The position numbers and the translations under genes are program-made. The notes below the pieces were generated by a model that saw only the letters and a list, made by a program, of their open reading frames with translations, was not told where the DNA came from and ran no database searches. A stretch of 64,000 bases of DNA from Candidatus Bathyarchaeota archaeon (lineage in GTDB: Archaea; Thermoproteota; Bathyarchaeia; Bathyarchaeales; Bathyarchaeaceae): contig SOJZ01000012.1 of assembly GCA_004376295.1 (NCBI GenBank), positions 1 through 64,000 on the forward strand, in the 5' to 3' direction. Below, piece by piece: positions 17,964 to 26,669 of the stretch; position 1 is the first letter of the stretch; the number at the start of each line of letters is the position of its first letter.

Positions 17964-18687
17964 AACCAACCACCTTCGCAAACACTTCTTCAAGATTTGA
18001 TGCATTCGCACTTTTCTTAAGTTCAGCTGGAGAACCTTCTGCCGCTATCTTGCCTTTATTTATGAGAGCCACCCTGTCGCATAGATGCTCGACCTCAAGC
18101 ATGTTATGACTTGAAAGAAGCACCGTAACCCCTTGGTTTTCCACATATTGTTTTACAAGTCCTCTCACGTGAACGGAGTGAAGAACATCCAGCCCGCTAG
18201 TAGGTTCATCCAACACTGCAAGCTTAGGCTTCGTCATAAGAGCCCTTGCAACAAGAAGACGCCTTTTCATACCCTTGCTATACGTCTTCACCTTATCTTT
18301 AAGGCGTTCTTCCAACCCAGAAATCCTTGCTGCAACATCAACAGTCTTCCTAATCACTTCTTTGTCTTCTGTGGTAAACTTTGCCATAAACTGTAGGTAC
18401 TCATAACCAGAAAGGTTTTTGTAAGCTCCCGCCTCTTCAGGAAGATAGCTTATAACCCTACGAATCTCAGAAGCATCATCAACCACATCTTGACCAAAAA
18501 CTTTCACAGAACCCGAAGTAGGCAACAGCAACGTTGAGACAATCCTAAGTGCGGTTGTTTTTCCTGCGCCGTTAGGACCAATAAGACCGTAGATTTCTCC
18601 ATTCTTAACTTGAAAACTTAAGCCGTCGAGGGCTCTAACTTCGCCGAAGTCTTTCACAAGTCCGTTACATTCAACAGCAAGGCCCAT
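17956..18687 (-). CDS. ABC transporter ATP-binding protein (NatA-like)
   Basis: This 243-residue nucleotide-binding subunit has Walker A GPNGAGKTT, the signature YSKGMKRR, Walker B LAVLDEPTSGLD and an H-loop in LLSSHNM. The signature is KGMK rather than SGGQ, as in NatA-type exporters. The start is taken at the ATG giving MGLAVEC; an upstream ATG adds eight unlikely residues. It overlaps the permease gene and forms an operon with it. Confidence 0.92.
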   Translation of the reverse strand: MGLAVECNGLVKDFGEVRALDGLSFQVKNGEIYGLIGPNGAGKTTALRIVSTLLLPTSGSVKVFGQDVVDDASEIRRVISYLPEEAGAYKNLSGYEYLQFMAKFTTEDKEVIRKTVDVAARISGLEERLKDKVKTYSKGMKRRLLVARALMTKPKLAVLDEPTSGLDVLHSVHVRGLVKQYVENQGVTVLLSSHNMLEVEHLCDRVALINKGKIAAEGSPAELKKSANASNLEEVFAKVVGFV

Positions 18688-18780
18688 GTATACCACAAAA
18701 CTAGACCACACTCGATTATTTCAATTAAACCTTACGCTCGTTACTGGAGTTGCTAGTCTATACGGCATCATCGTTCTCTC

Positions 18781-19575
18781 TCAAAAAAAGTAGAAAGCGA
18801 TTGTTACTAATCCGGCTATCCAGCAGTAATACGCGAACAGGTGAAACTTCTCCTTCATAACTATCTTCTGTAACAATTTGAGAAATATGTAGCCTACGAT
18901 CATTGATGTTATTACACCGAGAAACATAGTGGCCATGTCTACGTTGCTGACCACTAAGTTTCTAGATTCTGCGATTGTTGCTCCTATCACTGCGGGTATG
19001 GAGAGTAGAAACGAATACTTGAAGGCTGTCTCTTTCTTCACTTTCCTCAACAATCCTGTGGATATGGTAACACCGCTTCTTGAAATGCCTGGAATAATTG
19101 CGACACCTTGCGCTATTCCTACCAACAAAGAGTCCATATAGCTCAGTTTTTCGTTGTCTCTTCTAAGCTGCGAAACGTACAGGAAGAAACCGTTAATTGG
19201 CAAAGCTACGCCTACTGTTAGTAAGTTGAGATAAAGAGATTCAAATTTTTCATGCAAAAGAAAATTGAAGATAAAGCCTATGATGGCTGTTGGTATGCTT
19301 CCTACGATTATGAATAAGGCTAGTTTCCCTTCATCTGTTTGGAAATCTCGTCTGATCACGGCTTTGAGGATTTTCGCAATGTCGTTTCTAAACGTTACTA
19401 AGACGACACACAAAGTTCCTATGTGTAGCATAAAATCAAAAAATATGTACGAGGGGTCCTTCGTGCTCAAACCCATGCAATTTCGTGCGATATTGAGGTG
19501 GCCAGTACTGGAGACTGGTAGCCATTCAGTTATGCCTTGGATGATAGCAAGGATTAAGGTTTGAATTAGATCTAT
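18781..19575 (-). CDS. uppP: Undecaprenyl-diphosphatase, apparent AUA start
   Basis: This is a BacA/UppP-family membrane phosphatase that recycles polyprenyl diphosphate carriers for glycan assembly. The catalytic motifs are QGITEWLPVSSTGH near the N-terminus and GISRSGVT in the second half, with eight or so helices. The first ATG (19476) lies after the first catalytic motif, so the real start must be upstream. In frame, the expected first residues M-D-L-I-Q align with an ATA codon at 19573-19575. No ATG, GTG or TTG occurs between there and the upstream stop. A GGAGG lies 13 bases before the ATA. Either AUA is used or the base is an error. Confidence 0.8.
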   Translation of the reverse strand: MDLIQTLILAIIQGITEWLPVSSTGHLNIARNCMGLSTKDPSYIFFDFMLHIGTLCVVLVTFRNDIAKILKAVIRRDFQTDEGKLALFIIVGSIPTAIIGFIFNFLLHEKFESLYLNLLTVGVALPINGFFLYVSQLRRDNEKLSYMDSLLVGIAQGVAIIPGISRSGVTISTGLLRKVKKETAFKYSFLLSIPAVIGATIAESRNLVVSNVDMATMFLGVITSMIVGYIFLKLLQKIVMKEKFHLFAYYCWIAGLVTIAFYFF

Positions 19576-20003
19576 TGTAAACTTGATGCCTCCGAAGTGT
19601 ATGGTCTTAGCTGTGGTCTGATATATTTTACTGGTGTCTGTTGAGGGTTAGTCGATAGAAAGGGAGACACAGAGACAGATGGGTATAGAGAGGTTAGTCG
19701 GATTTTTTATGGTTTTGGGCGGGTTGTGGTCTGGGTTTTGTTTTTGTTTCTACATTTGTTTTGTTTCTTTTTGTGGCCTTATCAGGTGAAGAAAGAATGT
19801 TGGATCACGCGACAGATTATGTAAATGGATAATAAGATTTGAATTATAGTGATCTTTGAGCCAAAGTGCGAGGCTCTGGCGAGATTTAAATGCCCTACCA
19901 TTATTACTCAAACTTAGTAATGTTTATCGTGTAATTATTCCTCTCTTTTTGTACTCTCTGTGTGATCAATAAGTTTATATTTTTGTAAACAAAAAAGTAA
20001 TAG
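19576..20003. other. Intergenic region between uppP and vapB
   Basis: This gap contains the uppP upstream region: AATATAT-like sequence around 19620-19628 on the minus strand and the GGAGG at 19589-19593. A T/G-rich tract follows at 19690-19780, and a TATA-like TTTATATTT near 19972 serves the vapB gene. I see no other gene in it. Confidence 0.4.
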
Positions 20004-20243
20004 TTGGTGAAAACATTGGAAAAAACGGTTGTCATAGCGGTTCGGGTTCCAAAGAAGATTAAAAGAGACATAGAGCAACTCGGTTTCAAAGTTTCCGTGT
20101 TTATTAAGGAAGCCATCAAAGAAGAACTAAAGAGAAGAATATCAGAAGAAGCAATGAAGTGGATAAGGATGAACAGAGTACTCGGCAAAGAAATAGGATT
20201 TGATAGCGTCAAGGTCATTCGTCAAATGAGGACAACCATGTGA
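20004..20243 (+). CDS. vapB: VapB-type antitoxin
   Basis: This 79-residue protein begins with a short strand (TVVIAVRVPKKIKRDIEQLG) followed by a helix, the ribbon-helix-helix pattern of VapB antitoxins, and a basic C-terminal helix that would block the toxin. The start is TTG 20004 or GTG 20007. Its stop overlaps the GTG start of vapC by 4 bp. Antitoxins of this kind bind their own promoter together with the toxin. Confidence 0.75.
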   Translation: MVKTLEKTVVIAVRVPKKIKRDIEQLGFKVSVFIKEAIKEELKRRISEEAMKWIRMNRVLGKEIGFDSVKVIRQMRTTM

Positions 20244-20662
20244 AAGTTTACATAATTGACGCATCTGTAGTCACGAAGTGCTTTATAATAGAGGATTACT
20301 CAGATGAAGCCACTGAGACCATAAATGCACATATCAAGGGCTACTTATCGCTTTCAGCTCCTTCATTAATGATCTATGAACTGGGAAACGTTTTCTGGAA
20401 GCACCCGCAAATCAGCTCTGAAAAAGCTTACACGTATATTAAAAAGTTCCTTGACCTCCAAATCAAACTTGTAGATATTTGGTTTGATACTAAACTCCTA
20501 AAAAACGTATGTCACACATCAGAGATCAGAAACGTAACCTTCTACGATGCATCGTACCTAACCTTAGCCGAAGAAAACGGAACAAAATTGATAACAGCAG
20601 ACGAAACCCTTCACAAAAAAGCGCCGAACATCACAGTGCTACTGAAAGAATTCAAAGTCTAG
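20240..20662 (+). CDS. vapC: VapC-type PIN-domain toxin
   Basis: This 140-residue PIN-domain ribonuclease starts with GTG at 20240, translationally coupled to vapB. The four acidic metal ligands are visible: IIDASVV (Asp), MIYELGN (Glu), FYDASYL (Asp) and LITADE (Asp). VapC toxins cut tRNA or rRNA when free of antitoxin. The gene faces, tail to tail at 18 bp, a second module of the same class on the other strand. Confidence 0.85.
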   Translation: MKVYIIDASVVTKCFIIEDYSDEATETINAHIKGYLSLSAPSLMIYELGNVFWKHPQISSEKAYTYIKKFLDLQIKLVDIWFDTKLLKNVCHTSEIRNVTFYDASYLTLAEENGTKLITADETLHKKAPNITVLLKEFKV

Positions 20663-20680
20663 TCCCTTTCGCTCGTATTC

Positions 20681-21118
20681 TTAACGATTTGATTTATGAA
20701 AAGCCGAAGGATCTATCCTTTTTACAAATCCTATTTTGTCAAGCTCTTCGTCGGCGGATATTATTTCATCGACTAAGTTAAGTTCCATGGATGCTACGTG
20801 AACGCAATCTATCCCGCTGACTTTGAATTCGTATTCAGAGGCCCTTCGTATAATAGCAAAATCTGGTTCGATCCATTTTATGGGAAGAGAAAGTATGGCG
20901 TCTATGTTTTTTCTTATGTTCAGTTTTTTCTCGCCTCTCTTTTCTAGAACTCTATTTAGTTTACACAAAACGTTGATTACTTCCACAAGTATCAATGTGG
21001 AAGCATAGACCTCAAGCTCAGCACTCTCCACAGCTTTCAGAATGTTTTTGCAATTTTTCCCATATTTTGGATGGTTCTCTATCGCGTAGATTATTACGTT
21101 TGCGTCGAGGTACTTCAC
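20681..21118 (-). CDS. vapC: PIN-domain toxin, second module
   Basis: This 145-residue PIN protein carries the acidic residues in YLDANVI, LVEVINV, GIDCVHVA and IISADEE. It overlaps its upstream antitoxin gene by 4 bp. It is distant in sequence from the neighbouring VapC at 20240, so the two modules were probably acquired separately rather than duplicated. Confidence 0.82.
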   Translation of the reverse strand: MKYLDANVIIYAIENHPKYGKNCKNILKAVESAELEVYASTLILVEVINVLCKLNRVLEKRGEKKLNIRKNIDAILSLPIKWIEPDFAIIRRASEYEFKVSGIDCVHVASMELNLVDEIISADEELDKIGFVKRIDPSAFHKSNR

Positions 21119-21345
21119 CCGAATTCCTCTCTAGTTTTCCTCACGAGTTTCACGGCGTCTACGCTAAGCATTGTTTGAGAGGTGAGAAACTCGACGGGTT
21201 TTTCAAGTTTTACAGGTTTTCTGAGAACCACCATGCCTTGGATTATGTACCACTCGACGTTTTCTCCAGCTTTCACTTTGAGAACGTCCCTTATGCGCTT
21301 CGGAATAGTTGTCTGATACTTTTCTGTCACTTTCGTTCGAATCAT
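21115..21345 (-). CDS. AbrB/MazE-fold antitoxin, second module
   Basis: This is a 76-residue protein from the internal ATG (MIRTKVTEKYQTTIP). The N-terminus has the SpoVT-AbrB swapped-hairpin signature (KYQTTIPKRIRDVLKVKAGE) that binds DNA. The C-terminal helix should occupy the toxin. It precedes and overlaps the PIN gene and so is its antitoxin; the module differs from the adjacent one, which uses a ribbon-helix-helix partner. Confidence 0.8.
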   Translation of the reverse strand: MIRTKVTEKYQTTIPKRIRDVLKVKAGENVEWYIIQGMVVLRKPVKLEKPVEFLTSQTMLSVDAVKLVRKTREEFG

Positions 21346-21397
21346 AAGGTAATACAAGTAATACCTAGTAGTAATAGTTTTACATTTTTGAAAAGTG

Positions 21398-21473
21398 TGG
21401 AGCCTCGGGGGGGATTCGAACCCCCGACCACCAGCTTACGAGGCTGACGCTCTACCAGCTGAGCCACCGAGGC
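21398..21473 (-). tRNA. tRNA-Thr (CGT anticodon)
   Basis: The cloverleaf is complete and intronless: acceptor GCCTCGG/CCGAGGC, D-arm GCTC/GAGC, anticodon loop CTCGTAA with CGT, and a T-arm of GGGGG-TTCGAAT-CCCCC. The discriminator is T and CCA is encoded (21398-21400 on the plus strand). Anticodon CGT reads ACG. Confidence 0.95.
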
Positions 21474-21547
21474 TTCTCCAATGAATTGAAGGAAGCGCAT
21501 ATTTTTAAGACGTTCGGACGCAACTCATTAACTGAGGAGGCTCATGT

Positions 21548-22540
21548 TTGAGCTTGGTTGAAGAACTTGGTGAACGGAAAATAATCGAAATTATTCTTGG
21601 ATGCCTAGACCAGATGCCAAATATGCCTGTTCCCTTCGGAGACGATGTTTCAGCAGTAGATATAGGAAACGAAAAACTCGCCGTCATAAAGACTGACATG
21701 CTCGTTGGAAAAACCGATGTTCCGCCAAGTATGAACCTTTGGCAAGCGGCACGCAAAGCTGTAGTCATGAACATAAGCGACCTAGCCGCTAAAGGAGTAA
21801 AGCCCATCGCCCTACTCGCATCCATCGGTATTCCAAGAGGCTTCGCAAAGAAAGACATCGAACAGATCGGCAAGGGGCTAAACGCTGGTGCTCGTGAATA
21901 CAACGCCTATGTTTTGGGCGGAGACACCAACGAGGCTTCTGACCTAGTGATGAGCTGCACCGTATTTGGAATTGTTGAAAAACGCTATTTGATGAAGCGT
22001 GGCGGTGCGAAGCCCGACGACCTAGTAGCGGTCACAGGTGTCTTCGGCAAAACATCCTCTGGCCTAAAGATTCTGCTTAAAGGCCTCACAGCTCCTGCTG
22101 AGATGAGGAAAGAGCTTGTCAATACAGTTCTTATGCCCCAAGCACGACTCAAAGAAGGTTTAGCTCTCACCCAGATCCATGCTGTAACCGCGTCTATTGA
22201 TTCCAGCGACGGACTAGCATGGAGCCTACATGAAATCTCACGAGCAAGCAACGTAGGATTCGTCATTGACAACCTTGCAGTCGCCCGTGAAGCAGAGGAA
22301 TTCGCAAAGATTCACGATTTGGACCCGGTAGAGCTGAGTTTGTATGGAGGAGAAGAATACGAGCTCGTAGTAACGATTAAGCCTAAGCTTTGGGGAAAAG
22401 CCAAGAAAGCCATTGAACAGGTCGGAGCGTCCCTAATCAAAATTGGTCATGTCACCGGGGAGAAAAGCCTCCTTCTCAGAACAGAAGAAAAGACTGTTTC
22501 TATTGAGGCTAGGGGATGGGAACACTTTAGAACGGCTTAG
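21548..22540 (+). CDS. thiL: Thiamine-monophosphate kinase
   Basis: This 330-residue enzyme phosphorylates thiamine monophosphate to the active diphosphate. The PurM-like fold is shown by PFGDDVSAVD, the long helix NLWQAARKAVVMNISDLAAKG, LGGDTNEA and SIDSSDGLAWSL. The TTG at 21548 follows GAGGAGG by seven bases; the ATG at 21544 leads to a stop after five codons, so TTG is the start. Confidence 0.9.
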   Translation: MSLVEELGERKIIEIILGCLDQMPNMPVPFGDDVSAVDIGNEKLAVIKTDMLVGKTDVPPSMNLWQAARKAVVMNISDLAAKGVKPIALLASIGIPRGFAKKDIEQIGKGLNAGAREYNAYVLGGDTNEASDLVMSCTVFGIVEKRYLMKRGGAKPDDLVAVTGVFGKTSSGLKILLKGLTAPAEMRKELVNTVLMPQARLKEGLALTQIHAVTASIDSSDGLAWSLHEISRASNVGFVIDNLAVAREAEEFAKIHDLDPVELSLYGGEEYELVVTIKPKLWGKAKKAIEQVGASLIKIGHVTGEKSLLLRTEEKTVSIEARGWEHFRTA

Positions 22541-22563
22541 ACATAACGGGCTTGTGAGTTTTT

Positions 22564-23664
22564 ATGATTAAATCGTGTGACGTAGGAAGCCTGCCTCTTA
22601 TCGGTGATGTTGAAAGATTCTTGGAAGGTGCAGAACGTTTCGAATCCTCGCCTACTGAGAAAACCGCTAAATATTTTGAAAGAATGATAGTCGAAGGTTT
22701 TTTTGATAAACTGAGAGCAGGCATTGACGTTCCAAACTATCCCCAGTTTAGAGACATGAACAAGATGTTTCTAGGAATGATCGACGGCGTGGAGAAGACG
22801 AAGGACGGTTACATGGAGACGGGGATTCTATCTCTGAGGACTGCGGGGAGTTGTATACCAGAAGTTTTGGTGATAAAAGAGAATTCTCAGCAGATTTATG
22901 AAAGGATAAGCGAGCCGTTTCAAGTCAAGGTTTGCGTCACAGGTCCCTACACGCTTTCTTCACTCTTCGTTTACAGAGACAAAGACATCTTCAGCAGAGT
23001 AGGAGAGATGATTTCGCAGATAGTAGCGAACAATCTCTTCGATGGGAAATATGGAAGCGTAAGCCTAGTTGTCATGGATGATCCAATCTTTGGGTTGCTG
23101 GACGACCCGTTAATCGACCGTGGCTCTGAAGGAAGAGAACATCTACGAAAGGCTTGGGAATCCATCTTTCACAGAGCCAGATCCAAAGGCATGCAGACAT
23201 GCATACACCTTCACAACACGGCGGATGAACTGTTTTGGGATGTAGAATCGCTGAACATAATCGAGTCACACGTAGACGACCCCATCTACCAAACTGGGAA
23301 AACCAAAGAACTCTTAGAGTCAACAGACAAATTCTTGAAAGCGAGCGTATGTATCACGGATTTTGACCATTTGATCCGAGAAAGCATAACAGTTGCTTCC
23401 CAACAGAAGATCAGTGAATTTACTGTAAACGAAGAAATCGCAAAAACTTGGAAGTATTTTAAATGTGGAAAACTCGATCCAGAAGTTTTTCTTGAAAGCG
23501 ACAGGTTGATGAAGAAACGGTTGATCAAGATGGTTAACCAGTTTGGCGTGGAGAGGATTCTGTACGCAGGACCAGAATGTGGACTTGGAGGATTCCCTAC
23601 GTACGAATGTACATTAGAATATTTGAGACGCGTTTCTAACGCTGTTAAAACGGCTAACAGATAA
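22564..23664 (+). CDS. metE: MetE C-terminal-like methionine synthase
   Basis: This 366-residue protein matches the short archaeal form of cobalamin-independent methionine synthase, containing only the catalytic half. Landmarks are DVGSLPL at the start, VTGPYTLSS, the zinc ligands in IHLHNT and the late AGPECGLGGFPTYE (Cys). These short enzymes transfer methyl groups to homocysteine, probably from a corrinoid protein rather than a folate. The gene follows thiL by 23 bp. Its TAA stop runs directly into a TGCATGCATGC palindrome (23664-23678). Confidence 0.82.
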   Translation: MIKSCDVGSLPLIGDVERFLEGAERFESSPTEKTAKYFERMIVEGFFDKLRAGIDVPNYPQFRDMNKMFLGMIDGVEKTKDGYMETGILSLRTAGSCIPEVLVIKENSQQIYERISEPFQVKVCVTGPYTLSSLFVYRDKDIFSRVGEMISQIVANNLFDGKYGSVSLVVMDDPIFGLLDDPLIDRGSEGREHLRKAWESIFHRARSKGMQTCIHLHNTADELFWDVESLNIIESHVDDPIYQTGKTKELLESTDKFLKASVCITDFDHLIRESITVASQQKISEFTVNEEIAKTWKYFKCGKLDPEVFLESDRLMKKRLIKMVNQFGVERILYAGPECGLGGFPTYECTLEYLRRVSNAVKTANR

Positions 23665-23675
23665 TGCATGCATGC
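23665..23675. repeat. TGCATGCATGC palindrome copy
   Basis: It starts at the stop codon of the metE-like gene. The 17-base context ATAATGCATGCATGCGC is identical to that at about 32978-32994. Confidence 0.8.
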
Positions 23676-23688
23676 GCAGTAGCTTTTT

Positions 23689-24681
23689 TCACTGTTTTTT
23701 GTGACGTGCTACTATTGACCTAACGGTTTCAGCCACTGCCTTTTTGAGGTCTTCCTTGGTTTTTTGAGGTCTCCAACCTAGGATTCTTTGGATTTTCTCT
23801 ATAGATTCGGGCATGCAGCTTACACGCAGCCCACTCGGAATTACTTTGATTTTGCTCTTTGAGCCAGTCAACTGAATTATGAATTGGTAAAGTTCCCGGT
23901 GAGTAATGTAGGTTGTTGGATTTGATATGTTGAAAACATGCCCATACGCTTTATCGTTCACGGTGGCCGACAAAAATGCGTCAACCACTTCATCAACATG
24001 CACGCTTGCACATCCCTCTCCATCTACCACTTCAACATCCTCGCCCCTTATCACTTTGTCAATGTATTTACTACTCAGAGCAGACAGCAATGATTCATTG
24101 TCGCTGAACACGACTTCTATTCGAAAAGAAGTGACTGGTAATCCATAATGGTGGTAATACATAAGGCAGAGTTTCTCTGTCGTAAGCTTCATTATGCCGT
24201 ATGCTGAAAGATGATGAGGAGACAATTCAGGCTTACACACTGTTTCCTCATCCATAGGCGAAGATTCTACCTCTCCATAAACAGCACAGCTACCTGCAAA
24301 CAAGAAATGCTTTACTCCATAAGATTTGGCTGCTTCTAGAAGATTAAGTGTGCCCCTAATATTACCATCAAACAAATCTGCAAGAGGATGCGTGCCTGCC
24401 CAAGTAGCTCCATCCCAATTGATTGCTAGATGATAAATCACATCCACGTCTCTTACAACCTGCTCAACAAGGTCTTTATCAACCATACCTCCACATAGTT
24501 CATTACTTCCTATACCTATAAACTCCAAATTTCGGTTAGACTCTCCCTTAAGAAGACCGTGTTGAATATCAAGAACTTTCACTGTCAATCCTTTCTGCAA
24601 TAGCGTTTTGACGAGTCTTGAACCAATAAAACCTCCTCCACCAGTAACCAACACCTTCTTTTTAACATCTTCAACTCCCAT
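23689..24681 (-). CDS. NAD-dependent sugar epimerase/dehydratase
   Basis: This is an extended short-chain dehydrogenase of about 330 residues with TGGGGFIGSRL (NAD site) and the catalytic YGIMK (Tyr-x3-Lys). It resembles UDP-glucose 4-epimerases and related nucleotide-sugar enzymes acting on surface glycans. The longest frame starts at 24756 and would translate through a palindrome copy (MHA); I prefer the ATG at 24681 (MGVEDVKKK) preceded by GGGT. The substrate is not decided by the sequence. Confidence 0.8.
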   Translation of the reverse strand: MGVEDVKKKVLVTGGGGFIGSRLVKTLLQKGLTVKVLDIQHGLLKGESNRNLEFIGIGSNELCGGMVDKDLVEQVVRDVDVIYHLAINWDGATWAGTHPLADLFDGNIRGTLNLLEAAKSYGVKHFLFAGSCAVYGEVESSPMDEETVCKPELSPHHLSAYGIMKLTTEKLCLMYYHHYGLPVTSFRIEVVFSDNESLLSALSSKYIDKVIRGEDVEVVDGEGCASVHVDEVVDAFLSATVNDKAYGHVFNISNPTTYITHRELYQFIIQLTGSKSKIKVIPSGLRVSCMPESIEKIQRILGWRPQKTKEDLKKAVAETVRSIVARHKKQ

Positions 24682-24719
24682 GTTTTCAACCCTACCCATC
24701 AAAAGATGCGGGCAAACAT

Positions 24720-24731
24720 ATGCATGCATGC
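24720..24731. repeat. ATGCATGCATGC palindrome copy
   Basis: Copy just upstream of the epimerase gene, inside its longest but unlikely N-terminal extension. Confidence 0.75.
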
Positions 24732-24770
24732 AAATTATTTGGTGATTGTTAAGCATTTCTACTGCACGAT

Positions 24771-24848
24771 ACTGTCAAGTCTGTTGACCTAAGGCTCGGG
24801 CAAGTCTTTTGACCGACCTGATGGCGATACTGTTAAGTTATTTGACCC
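24771..24848 (+). repeat. Three direct copies of a AAGTCTTTTGACC-like motif
   Basis: Copies at 24771-24790, 24798-24815 and 24829-24848 follow the pattern CTGTYAAGT(C/T)TKTTGACC. They sit in the 130-bp promoter region before the methyltransferase gene, about 30 bp apart. They may be operator sites. Confidence 0.6.
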
Positions 24849-24894
24849 ATGAACACCTATCACCTAACTAATCTAATCTCTAACCAGAGTTGAG

Positions 24895-25485
24895 ATGGAA
24901 ATGCAGTCCAAGCGAACTTTGTTTCAGCGGGTAGGGGTTGGTTCGGGAAAGAATATTCTCGATGTCGGCTTCCGTGATGTCCAAGAACTACAAGAGATCG
25001 CTTCACTGGTTGGTCCGACTGGTAGTGTCTTTGGCATAGACATCAACCCTTTGAATGTTCAGTCTGCTTCTAAAAAGCTGGCTGGCCTTTCTTCAAATAT
25101 CTATGTGAAAAAGGGTTCAGTCTTGGCAATCCCTTTTGATGATTGTTCATTCGATCTTGTGCTGTGCAAGGGAGTCCTTCATGAAGTCAAACAACTAGAA
25201 AAAGCGGTTTCGGAGATGGCTCGTGTCTGCAAGCGAGATGGCTTCCTAATCATAATTGACTTGCAACGGTTTTCGCGATTGAGGTTTAAGCTCTATAGAT
25301 TCATAGTACGTCTATTAGGACGTCATTGCGACGACGTTCATCCAGGTTTCACCCGAGAGCAACTTCTGAAATTGTTGGCGCATGAGCAATTTGAAGAACT
25401 CCAATATCAGCAACTTCCAGATAAGGGACGACTAGGATTTAATGAGGTGAACCTTTTTCTTTTAAAGGCTGAACGGACGAATTAG
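24895..25485 (+). CDS. Class I SAM-dependent methyltransferase
   Basis: This 196-residue Rossmann-fold methyltransferase has motif I ILDVGFRDV (usual GxG weakened), motif II FGIDINPLN and SFDLVLCKGVLHEV, as in the UbiE/Methyltransf_11 group. The substrate is unknown. Three direct repeats precede the gene and an inverted fourth copy follows it, which no neighbour shares. Confidence 0.75.
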   Translation: MEMQSKRTLFQRVGVGSGKNILDVGFRDVQELQEIASLVGPTGSVFGIDINPLNVQSASKKLAGLSSNIYVKKGSVLAIPFDDCSFDLVLCKGVLHEVKQLEKAVSEMARVCKRDGFLIIIDLQRFSRLRFKLYRFIVRLLGRHCDDVHPGFTREQLLKLLAHEQFEELQYQQLPDKGRLGFNEVNLFLLKAERTN

Positions 25486-25522
25486 ATATTGCCAACCAAT
25501 AAGCGAATTATATGCCCATCTC

Positions 25523-25543
25523 TAGGTCAAAAGACTTAACAGA
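25523..25543 (-). repeat. Inverted fourth copy of the TTGACC motif
   Basis: On the minus strand this reads TGTTAAGTCTTTTGACCT, matching the three copies upstream of the methyltransferase gene. It lies 38 bp after that gene's stop. Confidence 0.6.
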
Positions 25544-25582
25544 GCCCTACTGCACTGAAATCTATTATAAGCTCATTTCTAG

Positions 25583-25595
25583 GATGCATGCATGG
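25583..25595. repeat. GATGCATGCATGG palindrome copy
   Basis: Copy in the 178-bp gap between the methyltransferase and GNAT genes. Confidence 0.7.
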
Positions 25596-25663
25596 TTTGG
25601 GCTTAAATTATTAACCCCCAGACACACTAATCCCAGGACGGAAAGGTTAGCTGATGGGAGGGA

Positions 25664-26254
25664 ATGCCTTTGAGGGAAGAACGGATGAGTCTGAGAATTG
25701 CAGTTGTGTCAGCCCAGAATCTGAAAGACCTGCCAGTCTTCCGCTTGTTTCCGTATAGTTGTCAATATTGCTTATACTGGGAATCAACTGGTGACTTTGA
25801 CGAAAAAGTGGACAAGGCAAAGGCTCAGCAGCTCAAAGGTGATTGGTTCAGGAATGTCTCGAAAGAGTTTGGGAATTGCGGTGTCATTGCTTATCTAAAT
25901 AATGAGTCTGTTGGATATGCACAGTATGCATTGTCCAAGTTTTTTCCAAGGGTTCGACAATATGCATCTGGTCCACCCAGCGACGATTCTGTGTTTCTCG
26001 CATGCTTGTATGTCCCGTCCCGAGAGTTGAGAGGAAAGGGTATCGGTAAATACCTGCTTAATTTCGTGCTTTCTGACCTGCAAAAGCAAGGTCACAGCGT
26101 GGTTGAAACCTTCGCTCGGAAGGGCTCGGAAAGTAACCCTGCGGGACCTTTGGAATTCTATCTCAGGCACGGATTTTTCGTGAAAAGAGAATGTGATGGG
26201 TTTCCACTTGTGAGAAAAGAATTCCGTAAGCGCGCTAGGCTGTTTAGAAATTAA
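25664..26254 (+). CDS. GNAT family N-acetyltransferase
   Basis: This 196-residue protein has the acetyl-CoA loop in RGKGIGKYLLNFVL (about residue 130) and the typical late strand-helix FYLRHGF. The N-terminal half contains YSCQYCLYWES, seen in a distinctive group of GNAT proteins in bacteria and archaea. GGGAGGG lies just before the ATG at 25664. The acceptor substrate is unknown. Confidence 0.75.
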   Translation: MPLREERMSLRIAVVSAQNLKDLPVFRLFPYSCQYCLYWESTGDFDEKVDKAKAQQLKGDWFRNVSKEFGNCGVIAYLNNESVGYAQYALSKFFPRVRQYASGPPSDDSVFLACLYVPSRELRGKGIGKYLLNFVLSDLQKQGHSVVETFARKGSESNPAGPLEFYLRHGFFVKRECDGFPLVRKEFRKRARLFRN

Positions 26255-26316
26255 TCTTGTTTGTTTTCTTATGTTAGGAAGAAGCTTTGAGTATTAAGCG
26301 AGTGCCTGATTCTTTG

Positions 26317-26328
26317 AATGCATGCATA
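26317..26328. repeat. AATGCATGCATA palindrome copy
   Basis: This copy and the one at 26660 bracket the integrase remnant. Confidence 0.7.
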
Positions 26329-26426
26329 AAAAAAGGGGAGTTGGCGGGAGACATCTCCACTGTGGGATAGTTTGTTTAAATCTCTCTAAATTCAATGTTG
26401 TTTTCACCGAGCTATACTAAATTTGG

Positions 26427-26669
26427 TCACTTACGTTTTCTGAAGATTTTTCCACCGTCACCGTATTCGCCGGTGACATATTCAAAGCCTACTTCCACAA
26501 GGTTCAATGCTTCACCAACGTTATGTGCTACCCTAACCGTGAATCCGTCATTAGTATTGTTGAACAGTTTGCTTTCGAGGTCGATGTAGATTAGGGTGTT
26601 CTGAATGTTTTTGTGTCCTAAGAGCCTCTGCACATGTAAGATGTCTTTGGTTCTGTGGTATGCATGCAT
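26427..26669 (-). pseudogene. C-terminal remnant of a tyrosine recombinase
   Basis: The 80-codon frame encodes YHRTKDILHVQRLLGHKNIQN and TLIYIDL, the last helix and catalytic-tyrosine region of a phage/archaeal integrase, with H in LLGHKN and Y in LIYID. Everything before this, including the catalytic arginines, is missing. The break coincides with an ATGCATGCATGC palindrome (26660-26671), which supplies the first MHA residues. It is therefore a fossil of a former integrated element. Confidence 0.75.
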
